From the NCBI RefSeq assembly GCF_023074055.1, contig NZ_JADPKR010000111.1, positions 40,588-104,587 on the forward strand: a stretch of DNA of 64,000 nt, given 5' to 3'. A program made the position numbers and the translations under genes. The DNA comes from Bradyrhizobium sp. 141. Its GTDB lineage: Bacteria; Pseudomonadota; Alphaproteobacteria; Rhizobiales; Xanthobacteraceae. The stretch's first letter is position 1. Each line of letters opens with the position of its first letter. Below the pieces are notes generated by a model. That model made no database searches. It saw only the letters and a list, made by a program, of their open reading frames with translations, and was not told the DNA's origin. Positions 24,281-31,371 of the stretch are shown piece by piece.

Positions 24281-25138
24281 ATGCTCGATGATCCGCGCCC
24301 GCCTTATCCAAACCAACAGCAACCGATGCCCGGTTCGACGTCGGCGATGAAGCCACGTCCGGACCATGGCGAGGAAAGCTACAAGGGATCGGACCGTCTT
24401 GCAGGCAAGAAGGCCGTCATTACTGGAGGAGACAGCGGGATCGGGCGAGCGGTGGCAATCGCATATGCCCGCGAGGGAGCCGACGTGCTCATTTCTTATC
24501 TTGACGAACATCAAGATGCCGCGGAGGTGAAAGCTCTCGTCGAGAAGGAGGGCCGCAAAGCTGTCTTGTTTCCCGGAGACCTGCGAAAGCCAGATTACTG
24601 CCGCGCCGTCATTAAGCGAGCCGTCGATGAGCTAGGCGGGATCGATATCCTCGTCAACAATGCGGCCCATCAGGCCACGTTCAAGAATATCGCGGATATC
24701 AGCGATGACGAATGGCAGAGCACGTTCGAGGTCAACATCCATGCGATGTTCTATCTCTCCAAGGCGGCCGTTGTGCATATGAAGTCGGGGTCCGCCATCA
24801 TTAACACCGCTTCCGTGAACGCGGACATGCCAAACCCCATCCTGCTGGCCTATGCGACCACCAAGGGTGCCATCCAGAACTTCACTGGCGGTCTTGCCCA
24901 GATGCTTGCCGAAAAGGGCATACGGGTTAACGCCGTCGCGCCGGGCCCGATCTGGACTCCGCTGATCCCGTCCACCATGCCGTCGGACACGGTCAAGAAC
25001 TTCGGCAAGCAGGTGCCGATGAAACGAGCCGGGCAGCCGGCTGAGCTCGCAACCGCCTATGTCATGCTGGCCGATCCGCTCTCAAGCTATACGTCCGGTG
25101 CGACCCTCGCAGTAACGGGCGGGAAACCCTTCATCTGA
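24281..25138 (+). CDS. SDR family oxidoreductase (YghA-like)
   Basis: This 285-residue SDR has the extra Pro/Gln-rich N-terminus (about 40 residues, YPNQQQPMPGS) typical of the YghA-type group. Motifs are VITGGDSGIGRAVA (about residues 46-59), DILVNNAAHQ, the Ser in NTASVN, YATTK (active site) and VAPGPIWTPLIPST. The ATG at 24281 has GGGAGA 6 nt upstream. An EcfG-like promoter is further upstream. SDRs of this group are common members of stress regulons in rhizobia. Substrate unknown. Confidence 0.83.
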   Translation: MLDDPRPPYPNQQQPMPGSTSAMKPRPDHGEESYKGSDRLAGKKAVITGGDSGIGRAVAIAYAREGADVLISYLDEHQDAAEVKALVEKEGRKAVLFPGDLRKPDYCRAVIKRAVDELGGIDILVNNAAHQATFKNIADISDDEWQSTFEVNIHAMFYLSKAAVVHMKSGSAIINTASVNADMPNPILLAYATTKGAIQNFTGGLAQMLAEKGIRVNAVAPGPIWTPLIPSTMPSDTVKNFGKQVPMKRAGQPAELATAYVMLADPLSSYTSGATLAVTGGKPFI

Positions 25139-25450
25139 GCGCGAGAGCGACGAGACTGAAGCAGTAGCGCCGAGCGCGCATGCCATTGCTATGGTTTGCG
25201 GTTGTCGTTCTGAGCCACTGAAATCGGCAATCCTTCCGGATTGGTTCTCTAGCGGCTCACGAGACCCTTTCGCGGCGGCTACCGGACACGAAGTTCTTTG
25301 CTCGCCAGAGCCGAAAGCTGCGCAGGCCATGGACACGCGCGGCCGTGATGCAAGGCTTTTCGGCATGAGTCCTCGGAGCTGGAGGTTGTTGGATCCAATG
25401 TCGGCGACGATAGATTGATGGTCGGCGCTGCGACATGTTCTCCGAAGTCA
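25139..25450. other. Intergenic stretch without a recognisable gene
   Basis: Short open frames exist on both strands, but none has family character or a ribosome site that I trust. The stretch ends at the promoter of the PRC-barrel gene. Confidence 0.5.
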
Positions 25451-25475
25451 GGAACGTCCCGGTAGCGGCCGAGTT
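25451..25475 (+). promoter_or_regulatory. EcfG-type general stress promoter upstream of the PRC-barrel gene
   Basis: GGAAC (25451-25455), 17 bp, GTT (25473-25475), 36 nt before the ATG at 25511. This spacing suits a short leader with the GAGGAG site. Confidence 0.65.
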
Positions 25476-25510
25476 AAGCCGACAAAACCTACCTTTGAGG
25501 AGACGAAGCC

Positions 25511-25891
25511 ATGGCCCGCGCAACAGCCCATCCGGATCATCAATGCATCTCGAGCGAAGACATTCAGGGAACCGAGGTTTATGGAGCAGATGGAAAGAAT
25601 ATTGGTGAGATTGATCACCTCATTATCGACAAGGCGTCAGGCCGCGTGGCCTATGCCGTGATGAGTTTTGGCGGCTTTGTTGGATTGGGTCACAGCCATT
25701 ACCCCATTCCTTGGGGCGCTCTGACATATGACACCTCGCGTGGTGGTTTTCGAACCAATATCACCGAGCAACAACTGAGGGACGCGCCTGAGTTCAGCGA
25801 TGACTCGTGGCAGGATCGAGCCTGGGAAACGCGAACGCACCAGTACTACGGGACGCCGACGTACTGGGAGGCGCGTCCAGGTGGACTGTAA
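25511..25891 (+). CDS. PRC-barrel domain protein
   Basis: This 126-residue protein has a PRC-barrel beta fold: IQGTEVYGADGKNIGEIDHL (about residues 18-37), then the typical IDKASGRVAYAVMSFGGFVG. The rest (HYPIPWGALTYD, about residues 63-74) matches stress-associated rhizobial PRC-barrel proteins with a Trp/Tyr-rich tail. The AGGAGACG ribosome site precedes the ATG. It stands alone behind an EcfG-like promoter. The molecular role is unknown. Confidence 0.82.
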   Translation: MARATAHPDHQCISSEDIQGTEVYGADGKNIGEIDHLIIDKASGRVAYAVMSFGGFVGLGHSHYPIPWGALTYDTSRGGFRTNITEQQLRDAPEFSDDSWQDRAWETRTHQYYGTPTYWEARPGGL

Positions 25892-25990
25892 CCCTCGGCA
25901 GCGCACTTTGGAAACTCCTAATCGTGAGTGCCAGCATTGATCCCGCGTTGGTGTGCGGAGGCCAACGCTAGCCGCGCGGGACCCTGTCAG

Positions 25991-26089
25991 ATGGGCCTTG
26001 TGACAAAGCACCGGGACTATGTCGCTGGGCGTTGCAAGCACTGGATCAAGATCAAGAACCGGACGCCATCCGGTAAGGCCATCCGGTAA
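25991..26089 (+). pseudogene. C-terminal fragment of an ATP-dependent DNA ligase
   Basis: The 32-codon frame encodes MGLVTKHRDYVAGRCKHW followed by IKIKNR. This matches motif V of ATP-dependent ligases (EGLVxK ... WxKxKN) in LigD-type enzymes. Nothing of the nucleotidyl-transfer core or OB domain remains on either side, so it is a relic. Confidence 0.6.
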
Positions 26090-26090
26090 G
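26065..26090 (+). repeat. Perfect 13-bp tandem duplication
   Basis: GCCATCCGGTAAG occurs twice without a gap (26065-26077 and 26078-26090) at the end of the ligase relic. Confidence 0.9.
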
Positions 26091-26530
26091 GCGAGCGCGA
26101 GCTACAGGGGAACATCAAATTCAACCGGCCACAAGCGAGAACATTCATGCAGCGAGAGCCGTGTTCGATCGCGTGTTGTTCGGATTACCGATTGGCTGCG
26201 GCCGACAGCTAGCCGTGCATTGCTCGTGATGCTTAGGAAGGGCCATTGCGAATCGAGTGCATCGCACAATGACCGTTTGAAAAAAAGCTCCCATTGTTGG
26301 GATAAACATCTTGCACTCGCGCGCCGGAATACGCACTAACTTGTGGTACATTGCATCGCAGTATTAGCGTTGCGCCGGGACGACCAAGTTGTCTGCAAGT
26401 GCTCCGCGGCTGATTGCTCAAGCGCTCTTCGAGCTGGCTCTTTCTCCATCCCACTGCGTGTCTAGGACCACTCCAGATTTCGATTGCCGGATCAGGTGTC
26501 GGCACGCACCTTCCGGAGCTCGTGCGCGCC
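26091..26530. other. 440-bp stretch without a recognisable gene
   Basis: I see no coding family on either strand. It lies between the ligase relic and the convergent end of the Gly-Gly module companion gene. Confidence 0.5.
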
Positions 26531-26953
26531 TCAGCCAAGAAGCCGGTTTCGCCGGAACATGAAACCGGTCGGAGTGAACCTTCTGGCCACCTCGAGCGCG
26601 CGGCTCTCGCAGCTTTCCAGCGCAATCTTCTGGGAGAGCATGACGTCTCCGATCGGCAGCTCGCCCGTCGGCAGGAAACACAGCCCGATCGTCGGACGGT
26701 TCTTTTCGTCGATCTCGCAGACGTTCGTCATGGCGCCCGGGTAGATCCTGTATTGCTTGCCCGTGTCGCCGCCGACGACCTCGAAATAACCCTTTGCCGC
26801 GAACTGCGCCGACTGCACTGGCGATAGCCACTCTCGCAAGAGCCGCAGCGAACGGCCCTCCGGCGTTCTCTCGGCGCCGTGTCGTATGAGCAGAGCCCTG
26901 ATGGCTCTCATGCGCGAGCGTTCACCATGGCGAGACGGCTTGAAGCCCAACAT
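26531..26953 (-). CDS. Companion protein of the Gly-Gly module (uncharacterised)
   Basis: This 140-residue protein has no function known to me. A basic, helical N-terminal part (GRSLRLLREWLSPVQSAQF, about residues 33-51) is followed by the family core: GYFEVVGGDTGKQYRI (about residues 55-70), NVCEIDEKNRP, LCFLPTGELPIGDVMLSQKI (about residues 91-110) and ALEVARRF. The same core occurs at 59749-60205 in frameshifted form and as a relic at 24146. The pattern N-x-x-x-[ILD]-D ... C-F-x-P-x-G-x-L-x-x-G-D-V-M-L is conserved between copies, with the Cys kept. It lies 12 nt downstream of the Gly-Gly gene and is probably cotranscribed with it. Confidence 0.75.
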   Translation of the reverse strand: MLGFKPSRHGERSRMRAIRALLIRHGAERTPEGRSLRLLREWLSPVQSAQFAAKGYFEVVGGDTGKQYRIYPGAMTNVCEIDEKNRPTIGLCFLPTGELPIGDVMLSQKIALESCESRALEVARRFTPTGFMFRRNRLLG

Positions 26954-26965
26954 GGCACGGACCGA

Positions 26966-27187
26966 TTATCCGCCGACCAGCCGGGGGAAGAACACGGTTT
27001 CCTCCGCGTTCGGGTCAAACGACCGGATCTGCGAGGCCTGACCTGGACCCGTTCGGACCGCCGCGGTGAAGCCGGCATTGGTGAGCTCGCAGAACCGCTG
27101 CTCCGCCTTCGCGAGCTCTCGTTTGTCGTCCGGGTTGAAAAGGTGACGGCTGTCGCCGGTACGGTCCATCACGATCTGGATTGCCAT
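26966..27187 (-). CDS. 73-residue protein ending in Gly-Gly (uncharacterised)
   Basis: This is one of two copies in the window; the other is at 59520-59741. By hand alignment they are about 60% identical over 73 residues with no gap. Conserved blocks are IVMD..GDSRH near the N-terminus, GPG near residue 47, and SFDP.AEET.FFPRLVGG at the end. The last residues are VGG in both copies. A GGAGAACG ribosome site lies just upstream of the ATG at 27187. The conserved di-glycine end resembles that of ubiquitin-like and sulfur-carrier proteins, but no beta-grasp fold can be shown by eye. Function unknown. Confidence 0.8.
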   Translation of the reverse strand: MAIQIVMDRTGDSRHLFNPDDKRELAKAEQRFCELTNAGFTAAVRTGPGQASQIRSFDPNAEETVFFPRLVGG

Positions 27188-27286
27188 GATCGTTCTCCTT
27201 CGGAATGCTGATGGCCAAGGACCTGATCCAGTATCCGGCCGAAGTCGCGGAGTTTCAAGCGAAGAAGATGTCGTCGCGTTTCATCC

Positions 27287-27312
27287 GGAACCGAATTGTT
27301 CATTCCTTCGTT
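27287..27312 (+). promoter_or_regulatory. EcfG-type general stress promoter upstream of the small basic protein at 27340
   Basis: GGAAC (27287-27291), 18 bp, GTT (27310-27312), 28 nt before the ATG at 27340, which has AGGAGG just upstream. Confidence 0.6.
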
Positions 27313-27339
27313 CAAGCATGGACTTACAGGAGGACCTTA

Positions 27340-27618
27340 ATGGTACGAGCAGGATGGAAACGACCCGGCTCGCCGATCGGCAAGAAGAGCCCGCGCAAGG
27401 CAAATCCCTCATACAAGCGTCGTACGCGTGAACCGTGGTCGAGCGCGGATGTGAAAATGCTCAAACAGCTCGCGAAGGGCAACACGCCGACCGGGGTCAT
27501 GACCGTCAAACTTCAACGTCCCGTGGCAGCTATCCGCAGCAAGGCGCACCGCGAAGGGATTTCGCTGAAGCCCGTGAATCAATCACCATATAAACGGCGC
27601 GCGACTAGGCGGCGCTAA
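27340..27618 (+). CDS. Small basic SANT/Myb-like DNA-binding protein
   Basis: This 92-residue, strongly basic protein has a central helical segment resembling a SANT/Myb helix-turn-helix: REPWSSADVKMLKQLAKG (about residues 37-54), then RPVAAIRSKAHREGISLKP. Rhizobial genomes carry many such short proteins. The frame is open further upstream, but I place the start at the ATG at 27340 because AGGAGG precedes it. The EcfG-like promoter suggests induction by general stress. The DNA target is unknown. Confidence 0.72.
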   Translation: MVRAGWKRPGSPIGKKSPRKANPSYKRRTREPWSSADVKMLKQLAKGNTPTGVMTVKLQRPVAAIRSKAHREGISLKPVNQSPYKRRATRRR

Positions 27619-27626
27619 GAAACCGA

Positions 27627-27658
27627 CCCGGCGTCTCAATGGCCTCGCAGACGCCGGG
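27627..27658 (+). terminator. Stem-loop after the SANT-like gene
   Basis: A 10-bp perfect stem, CCCGGCGTCT / AGACGCCGGG, with a 12-nt loop starts 9 nt after the stop. There is no clear T tract, so it may act in both directions or stabilise the RNA. Confidence 0.55.
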
Positions 27659-27772
27659 CTCCTCATCCAGCCTCGCTTTTCGCCAACGCCGCTTTTCCAC
27701 GCACCCCCGCGCTAACAGTTACTTGGCATCCGCGCCGGCCAATGCCGAACCAGATTGGTCAATGCCAGTTCA

Positions 27773-27934
27773 CTACAGATTATCGGGCGTGCGCACAGGG
27801 GACGATTTGTCCTTATTCCGCAGTTCTTGTTCGGCTAGTTCCCAAAACTCCTTCTCGCGGCCTTCCGGCCGGCCAGCCTTTTCCCAGAGCTGATGGGCGC
27901 AGGTTCGAATCTCGTCCTCAGTCGGTTCAGCCAT
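27773..27934 (-). CDS. DUF2934 domain small protein
   Basis: This 53-residue frame is on the minus strand. It reads MAEPTEDEIRTCAHQLWEKA and then GRPEGREKEFWELAEQEL, the classic DUF2934 pattern of I-R-x-x-A-x-x-L-W-E-x-x-G-R-P-E-G-R-x-x-x-F-W. The family is widespread in rhizobia, where such proteins have 50-100 residues. A purine-rich GGAGG is about 20 nt upstream, which is far, so the expression level is uncertain. Function unknown. Confidence 0.75.
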   Translation of the reverse strand: MAEPTEDEIRTCAHQLWEKAGRPEGREKEFWELAEQELRNKDKSSPVRTPDNL

Positions 27935-28171
27935 ATGCTTTTGCCATTTCGGCCTCCCTGTTGATGCAGCCCAAATACCGGATGCACTTCATTTGTTCCG
28001 ATGGCTGCGTTTTTGCGACCGACCGCAAGTCCCGGCAAGCCGCGCCCCAGTTCGATCACCGGGCCGGAGCGATTGCGAAAGATTGCTCGGAGTCGCAAGG
28101 AAGGCACGGATGAACTCAAAGACGTCCAGAACGACGGCGGTAGCCGCCCAGACAGTACCGAGGCTGGAACA

Positions 28172-28196
28172 GGAACAATTGGTAAATTCTATCGTT
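28172..28196 (+). promoter_or_regulatory. EcfG-type promoter candidate upstream of the decayed DUF3072 gene
   Basis: GGAAC (28172-28176), 17 bp, GTT (28194-28196). It is 33 nt before the DUF3072 relic and 245 nt before the next intact gene at 28441. It may now drive that gene. Confidence 0.45.
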
Positions 28197-28227
28197 CCTT
28201 GCGCGAGGAGGCCCAAAAGGAAAGGAA

Positions 28228-28411
28228 TTCGGAATGACCCGAAAATTGGATGTTGGCGAGACGAGCTAACGATCACGCCCAGGCGTCCTGCCTGTAACCC
28301 TGTCAGAACAACACACCAGCACTTCTTGCGCTGGAGGACGACCTTACCAAGGCAGAAGCATCCAAGTTCATTGACGGCCTGCGCAAGAGGGCGGCATCGA
28401 ATAGGAGCAGG
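28228..28411 (+). pseudogene. DUF3072 protein, broken by several frameshifts
   Basis: Pieces of one DUF3072-like protein appear in three frames in the right order: NDP and DELTITP in one frame, PENWM and AQAS(C)L in a second, VTLSEQHT in a third, then EDDLTKAEASKFIDGLRKRA in the second again (nt 28334-28393). An intact member reads these as one chain (PENW ... M/LT..QASYL.TLSE ... LTKAEASK.ID.L). At least three indels are needed, so this is a decayed gene. Confidence 0.55.
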
Positions 28412-28440
28412 GGGACGCGATACTGTCAAAGGAGGTCGTC

Positions 28441-28743
28441 ATGCCACGCGGAGACAAACGAAGCTACACCGACAAGCAGAAACGACAGGCCGAACACATT
28501 GAGGAAGGCTATGAAGCCCGCGGCGTTCCCGACAAGGAAGCTGAACGGCGAGCCTGGGCGACCGTGAACAAAGAGACCCATGGCGGCAAAAAGAGCGGAT
28601 CCGGCAGAGGCACCGAAGAAGACCCTTCACCGTCGCGGAAGGGCGGCAAGCTTGGCGGAAAAGCGTCCGCGAGCCGACCGGCAGTTGAACGTTCCAAGTC
28701 AGCCAAGAAGGCTGCTCAAACTCGCAAACGCCGGGCGGCGTGA
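28441..28743 (+). CDS. Small basic hydrophilic protein (often named plasmid stabilization protein)
   Basis: This 100-residue protein starts MPRGDKRSYTDKQKRQAEHI and continues with EEGYEARGVPDKEAERRAWA. The second half is rich in Lys, Gly and Ser. Relatives in many proteobacteria carry the name plasmid stabilization protein, but I know of no proven function and see no toxin or antitoxin fold. AAAGGAGG lies 6 nt before the ATG. It is 10 nt upstream of the zinc-ribbon gene and cotranscribed with it. Confidence 0.75.
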   Translation: MPRGDKRSYTDKQKRQAEHIEEGYEARGVPDKEAERRAWATVNKETHGGKKSGSGRGTEEDPSPSRKGGKLGGKASASRPAVERSKSAKKAAQTRKRRAA

Positions 28744-28753
28744 AGGAGGCACA

Positions 28754-28987
28754 ATGTCGACATGCGAAACCTGCGGCAATGACTATGACAAGGCCTTTCA
28801 ACTGGTGATGAACGGCCAGGCGCACACGTTCGACAGCTTTGAGTGCGCGATACATGCCTTGGCGCCAACGTGCAAGCATTGCGGAACGCGCATCGTGGGA
28901 CACGGCCTGGAAAAGAGCGGCACCTTTTATTGTTGCGACCACTGCGCCCATAAGGAAGGTGTGACCGACCTCCGTGATCGCGTGTAG
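28754..28987 (+). CDS. Small zinc-finger protein with four CxxC-type pairs
   Basis: This 77-residue protein has CETCGNDYDKAF (residues 4-15), SFECAIHALAPTCKHCG (about residues 28-44) and CCDHCAHKEG (about residues 60-69). The eight Cys and nearby His could bind two zinc ions, as in MYM-type or ribbon-like fingers. GGAGG precedes the ATG at 28754, which I prefer to the longer frame. Function unknown. Confidence 0.75.
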   Translation: MSTCETCGNDYDKAFQLVMNGQAHTFDSFECAIHALAPTCKHCGTRIVGHGLEKSGTFYCCDHCAHKEGVTDLRDRV

Positions 28988-29084
28988 GAACTCCGCCGGG
29001 AGCGGACGCGCCACTCACGCGCGGACCCGTTCTCGCTCAACGCCCTCAGTTACTTCGCGAGCCATCGCAACCGCACCCGACATC

Positions 29085-29288
29085 TCACCTCGGCCGTTGA
29101 CGTTCGGGAGAGGTGATCCAGTTGGTCAAGTGCGCGCCAGTCTCGGCTAGACGGGCCTTCCGAAGAAGGCTCTCGCGCTCCGTGCCAGCCGGGAGATGGG
29201 CAGCACGTTCTTTGAGTTTAGCGGCCTGTTCGGCCAATCGTTCTTCAAGGGAACGGGTTTGTTTAACTCTGCGGCGCCGCTCTCCCAT
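29085..29288 (-). CDS. Small charged helical protein
   Basis: This 67-residue protein is mostly one charged helix, SLEERLAEQAAKLKERAAHL (residues 13-32), followed by LLRKARLAETGAHLTNWI. It is a common rhizobial small-protein type. The ATG is at 29288. Function unknown. Confidence 0.65.
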   Translation of the reverse strand: MGERRRRVKQTRSLEERLAEQAAKLKERAAHLPAGTERESLLRKARLAETGAHLTNWITSPERQRPR

Positions 29289-29317
29289 GGCGTGCTCCTC
29301 GAGCTGCTAAAGATGAC

Positions 29318-29638
29318 TCAAAACCGCCCCCCGCAGGCCCAAGGCCGCCGCAATCGCATGGGGAGGCCGCCGGGTCGCGGCGGTTCGTCGTCGCCATCCA
29401 GCCGCCGCAGTGCAGCCAGGATGTCGGCCAGCCGAATGGTATGGCCCATTCCGGGAATGTCCCGCAGGGCGGGACAGGATTCCACCGCAAACATGTCGGA
29501 CGCCCAAGACGACAGGATGATCCGCTTTTCCGGTACGGAGAGCTCATTGTCGTTCAGGACGTCGTCCGGAGACGCATAGTGCGCGGCCGGATGGAAGAGG
29601 GGATCGAGATTGCCGGTGATTGTGTTGGCGTTGGTCAT
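29318..29638 (-). CDS. Conserved small rhizobial protein beside hsp20 genes
   Basis: This 106-residue protein has GNLDPLFHPAAHYASPDDVL near its N-terminus, and then LSVPEKRIILSSWASDMFAV (about residues 33-52). This is a pattern I recall from small rhizobial proteins of unknown role that lie near stress genes. It lies 79 nt downstream of the second hsp20 gene on the same strand and may share its thermosensed transcript. No catalytic motif is visible. Confidence 0.7.
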   Translation of the reverse strand: MTNANTITGNLDPLFHPAAHYASPDDVLNDNELSVPEKRIILSSWASDMFAVESCPALRDIPGMGHTIRLADILAALRRLDGDDEPPRPGGLPMRLRRPWACGGRF

Positions 29639-29717
29639 CGGTTGCCTCCCTTACGCTCCTTTCTTCGGGATGGGTTCGACTTGGTGCGGGACGGCGGTGT
29701 GGCCGCCGTCCGGATTG

Positions 29718-30209
29718 CTACTGCGTGTTGATCGCGACGCGCTTGACACCCGCACGCGGATTTTCCGACTTCGGCAGCGATACGGTCAGGACGCCGTCCT
29801 TGAACGACGCCTCGGCCTTGTCTTCGTCGACGTCCTCGAGCGGGATCCGCCGCTCAAAGGCGCCGTAGGCGCGCTCGGTGAAGTACCTGCCTTCGTCGCT
29901 GCGTTCGGCCTTCTTCTCGCCGCGGATCGTCAGGAAGCCACCGGCGATTTCGATCTGGACGTCTTTCTCCGTCATGCCGGGCAGTTCGGCCGAGATCGTC
30001 AGCGCCTTGTCGGTCTCGCTGGGCTCGATCTTGGGCCAGCCGAATTGCCCTTCCATCAGCGGCGCCAGGCCCATGCCGCCGAAGCCGCGAAAGACATCGT
30101 CGAAGAGGCGGTTCATCTCGCGATGAAGCGCCATGAAGGGGTCGTAGTTGCCGCGCGTCGGAGCAAGCTCCTGATTCCGCGACCGGGGAATGAGATCACG
30201 AATTGCCAT
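29718..30209 (-). CDS. Small heat-shock protein (Hsp20 / alpha-crystallin family), class A-like
   Basis: This 163-residue chaperone holds unfolded proteins. The alpha-crystallin domain spans about residues 55-150, with ELPGMTEKDVQIEIAGGFLT and GAFERRIPLEDVD. The conserved A-x-x-x-x-G-V-L signature is FKDGVLTVSLPK. The C-terminal I-x-I/V anchor is weak (RVAINTQ). The N-terminal region has NYDPFMALHREMNRLFDD. It starts 81 nt after the first hsp20 gene with its own AAGGAG site and is probably on the same ROSE-controlled transcript. Confidence 0.9.
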   Translation of the reverse strand: MAIRDLIPRSRNQELAPTRGNYDPFMALHREMNRLFDDVFRGFGGMGLAPLMEGQFGWPKIEPSETDKALTISAELPGMTEKDVQIEIAGGFLTIRGEKKAERSDEGRYFTERAYGAFERRIPLEDVDEDKAEASFKDGVLTVSLPKSENPRAGVKRVAINTQ

Positions 30210-30290
30210 GATGTTCTCCTTCGTTGCATGCGGCTGGGAGCGCGGCTGCGCTTACGCGCGCCGCGTTCCGCCATCGAATCTTGACTGGCG

Positions 30291-30746
30291 TCAGGCTGCC
30301 TTCCGCTCGATCTGCGACGGAGAAGCACTGCCTGCGATCTGGATCCGGCGGGGCTTCATCGCTTCGGGCACCTCGCGGACGAGGTCGATGATCAGCAATC
30401 CGTCGCGGAAAGCGGCCTCTCTCACCTGGACGTAGTCGGCCAAATTGAACACGCGCCTGAAGGGACGTGCGGCGATGCCCTGGTAGAGATACTCGCCGGG
30501 CGCCTTCTCAGGTTTCCTGCCTTCGATGGTGAGCGCATTCTGTTCGGCCGTCACGGTGATGTCGTCGGCTCCGAAGCCGGCGATGGCGAGCGAGATCCGG
30601 TAGTGGTCCTCGCCGGAGCGTTCGATGTTGTACGGCGGGTAGTGATCTTCGGTAGCCTGGCGCATCGTGCTGTCGACGAGGTCGGCCAGATGGTCGAAGC
30701 CGATGGTAGAGCGCCACAGGGGCGCGAAGTCGAAGGTCGTCCTCAT
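30291..30746 (-). CDS. Small heat-shock protein (Hsp20), IbpA/HspA-like, ROSE-controlled
   Basis: This 151-residue Hsp20 is of the IbpA-like class. It has FDFAPLWRSTIGFDHLADLV at the start, YPPYNIERSGEDHYRISLAI, the alpha-crystallin core, and FRDGLLIIDLVREVPEAMKP. The C-terminal I-x-I motif reads RRIQIAG. I chose the ATG at 30746 because GGAGG is 8 nt upstream and is part of the thermosensor hairpin. It is the first gene of the heat-shock operon. Confidence 0.9.
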   Translation of the reverse strand: MRTTFDFAPLWRSTIGFDHLADLVDSTMRQATEDHYPPYNIERSGEDHYRISLAIAGFGADDITVTAEQNALTIEGRKPEKAPGEYLYQGIAARPFRRVFNLADYVQVREAAFRDGLLIIDLVREVPEAMKPRRIQIAGSASPSQIERKAA

Positions 30747-30850
30747 AACCAAGTCCTCCATAGAGCAAGATGGGTACGAAGGAGCGCGGGACGGGGGTTC
30801 AGACGGGTCCGACGACACCGGCCCGGCGCCCCGCGCCGGACCCGTGAAGG
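30747..30850 (-). promoter_or_regulatory. ROSE-type RNA thermometer in the hsp20 leader
   Basis: On the minus strand the leader ends TCTTGCTCTATGGAGGACTT (30770-30751), 4 nt before the ATG codon at 30746. TTGCTC can pair imperfectly with the Shine-Dalgarno GGAGGA, which is the hallmark of the 3' hairpin of ROSE elements that control hsp genes in Bradyrhizobium. Upstream GC-rich inverted stretches (GGGTCCGGCGCGGGGCGCC and onward) can form the other stems. The exact 5' end is not determined. Confidence 0.75.
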
Positions 30851-31116
30851 CGCCCGGCACACCGCTCTCGCGGCGAAAAATGACCTAGAAGAACAACAAG
30901 CCGATTCAAGAGGGGAAACGAAAAAATTTTTCAACGCCCGGACCGCGCGACGCTGCTTGACGCGTTGCGGTACGAGGCTCCAAGGATTGGCCGGCATCCT
31001 CGTGAGGCGGTGCGCTTGACAGCAGGAGCGCTCCGAATAAATTTTCCCCACCGGTGAAACCGTTTCCCGTTTCTCGAAATCGAAAAGGACAAAGACGACC
31101 GTCTGAAGCAACGACG

Positions 31117-31285
31117 ATGTTCGATGAAGATCTTGCCCGTATCCGCGCACACCGCAGCAACATCCACCGCTATCGACGCCTGCTGAAGACGAGGCTCTCG
31201 GACCTCGAGCCAGTTCATCGAACGGCGTCTCTGCCAGGGCCACAAGCGGCCGTGGCAGCGATGTTGCAGCGGAAGATCCGGCTGA
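31117..31285 (+). pseudogene. Small rhizobial protein, frameshifted and cut short
   Basis: From the ATG at 31117 it reads MFDEDLARIRAHRSNIHRYR and then RLLKTRLSDLE. The expected continuation RQFIERRL appears one frame over (FIERRL at nt 31214), so two bases are missing near 31208-31211. After this the sequence does not match the usual tail and reaches a stop at 31283. The family is known to me only as a small hypothetical. Confidence 0.45.
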
Positions 31286-31371
31286 TCGACAGCCCATCCC
31301 AGAGGACGATGTACTCCTCCGGTGAGGTTTGCTCGCCGATGACGGTCCGGCGCATGGTGAGGTCGGGCGCA

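Noticed and set aside
25191..25418. Seventy-five-codon frame between the SDR and PRC-barrel genes
   Set aside because: No family character, poor ribosome site, and it would overlap the region leading to the PRC-barrel promoter.
27964..28113. Forty-nine-codon frame (MQPKYRMHFICSDGCVFATD)
   Set aside because: The start resembles some short rhizobial proteins, but the frame has no ribosome site and no clear family match. Not enough to call.
28111..28240. Anti-sigma factor NepR-like small gene
   Set aside because: The position in a stress block made this tempting, but the LxRLYDxLV-type core of NepR is not present in any frame.
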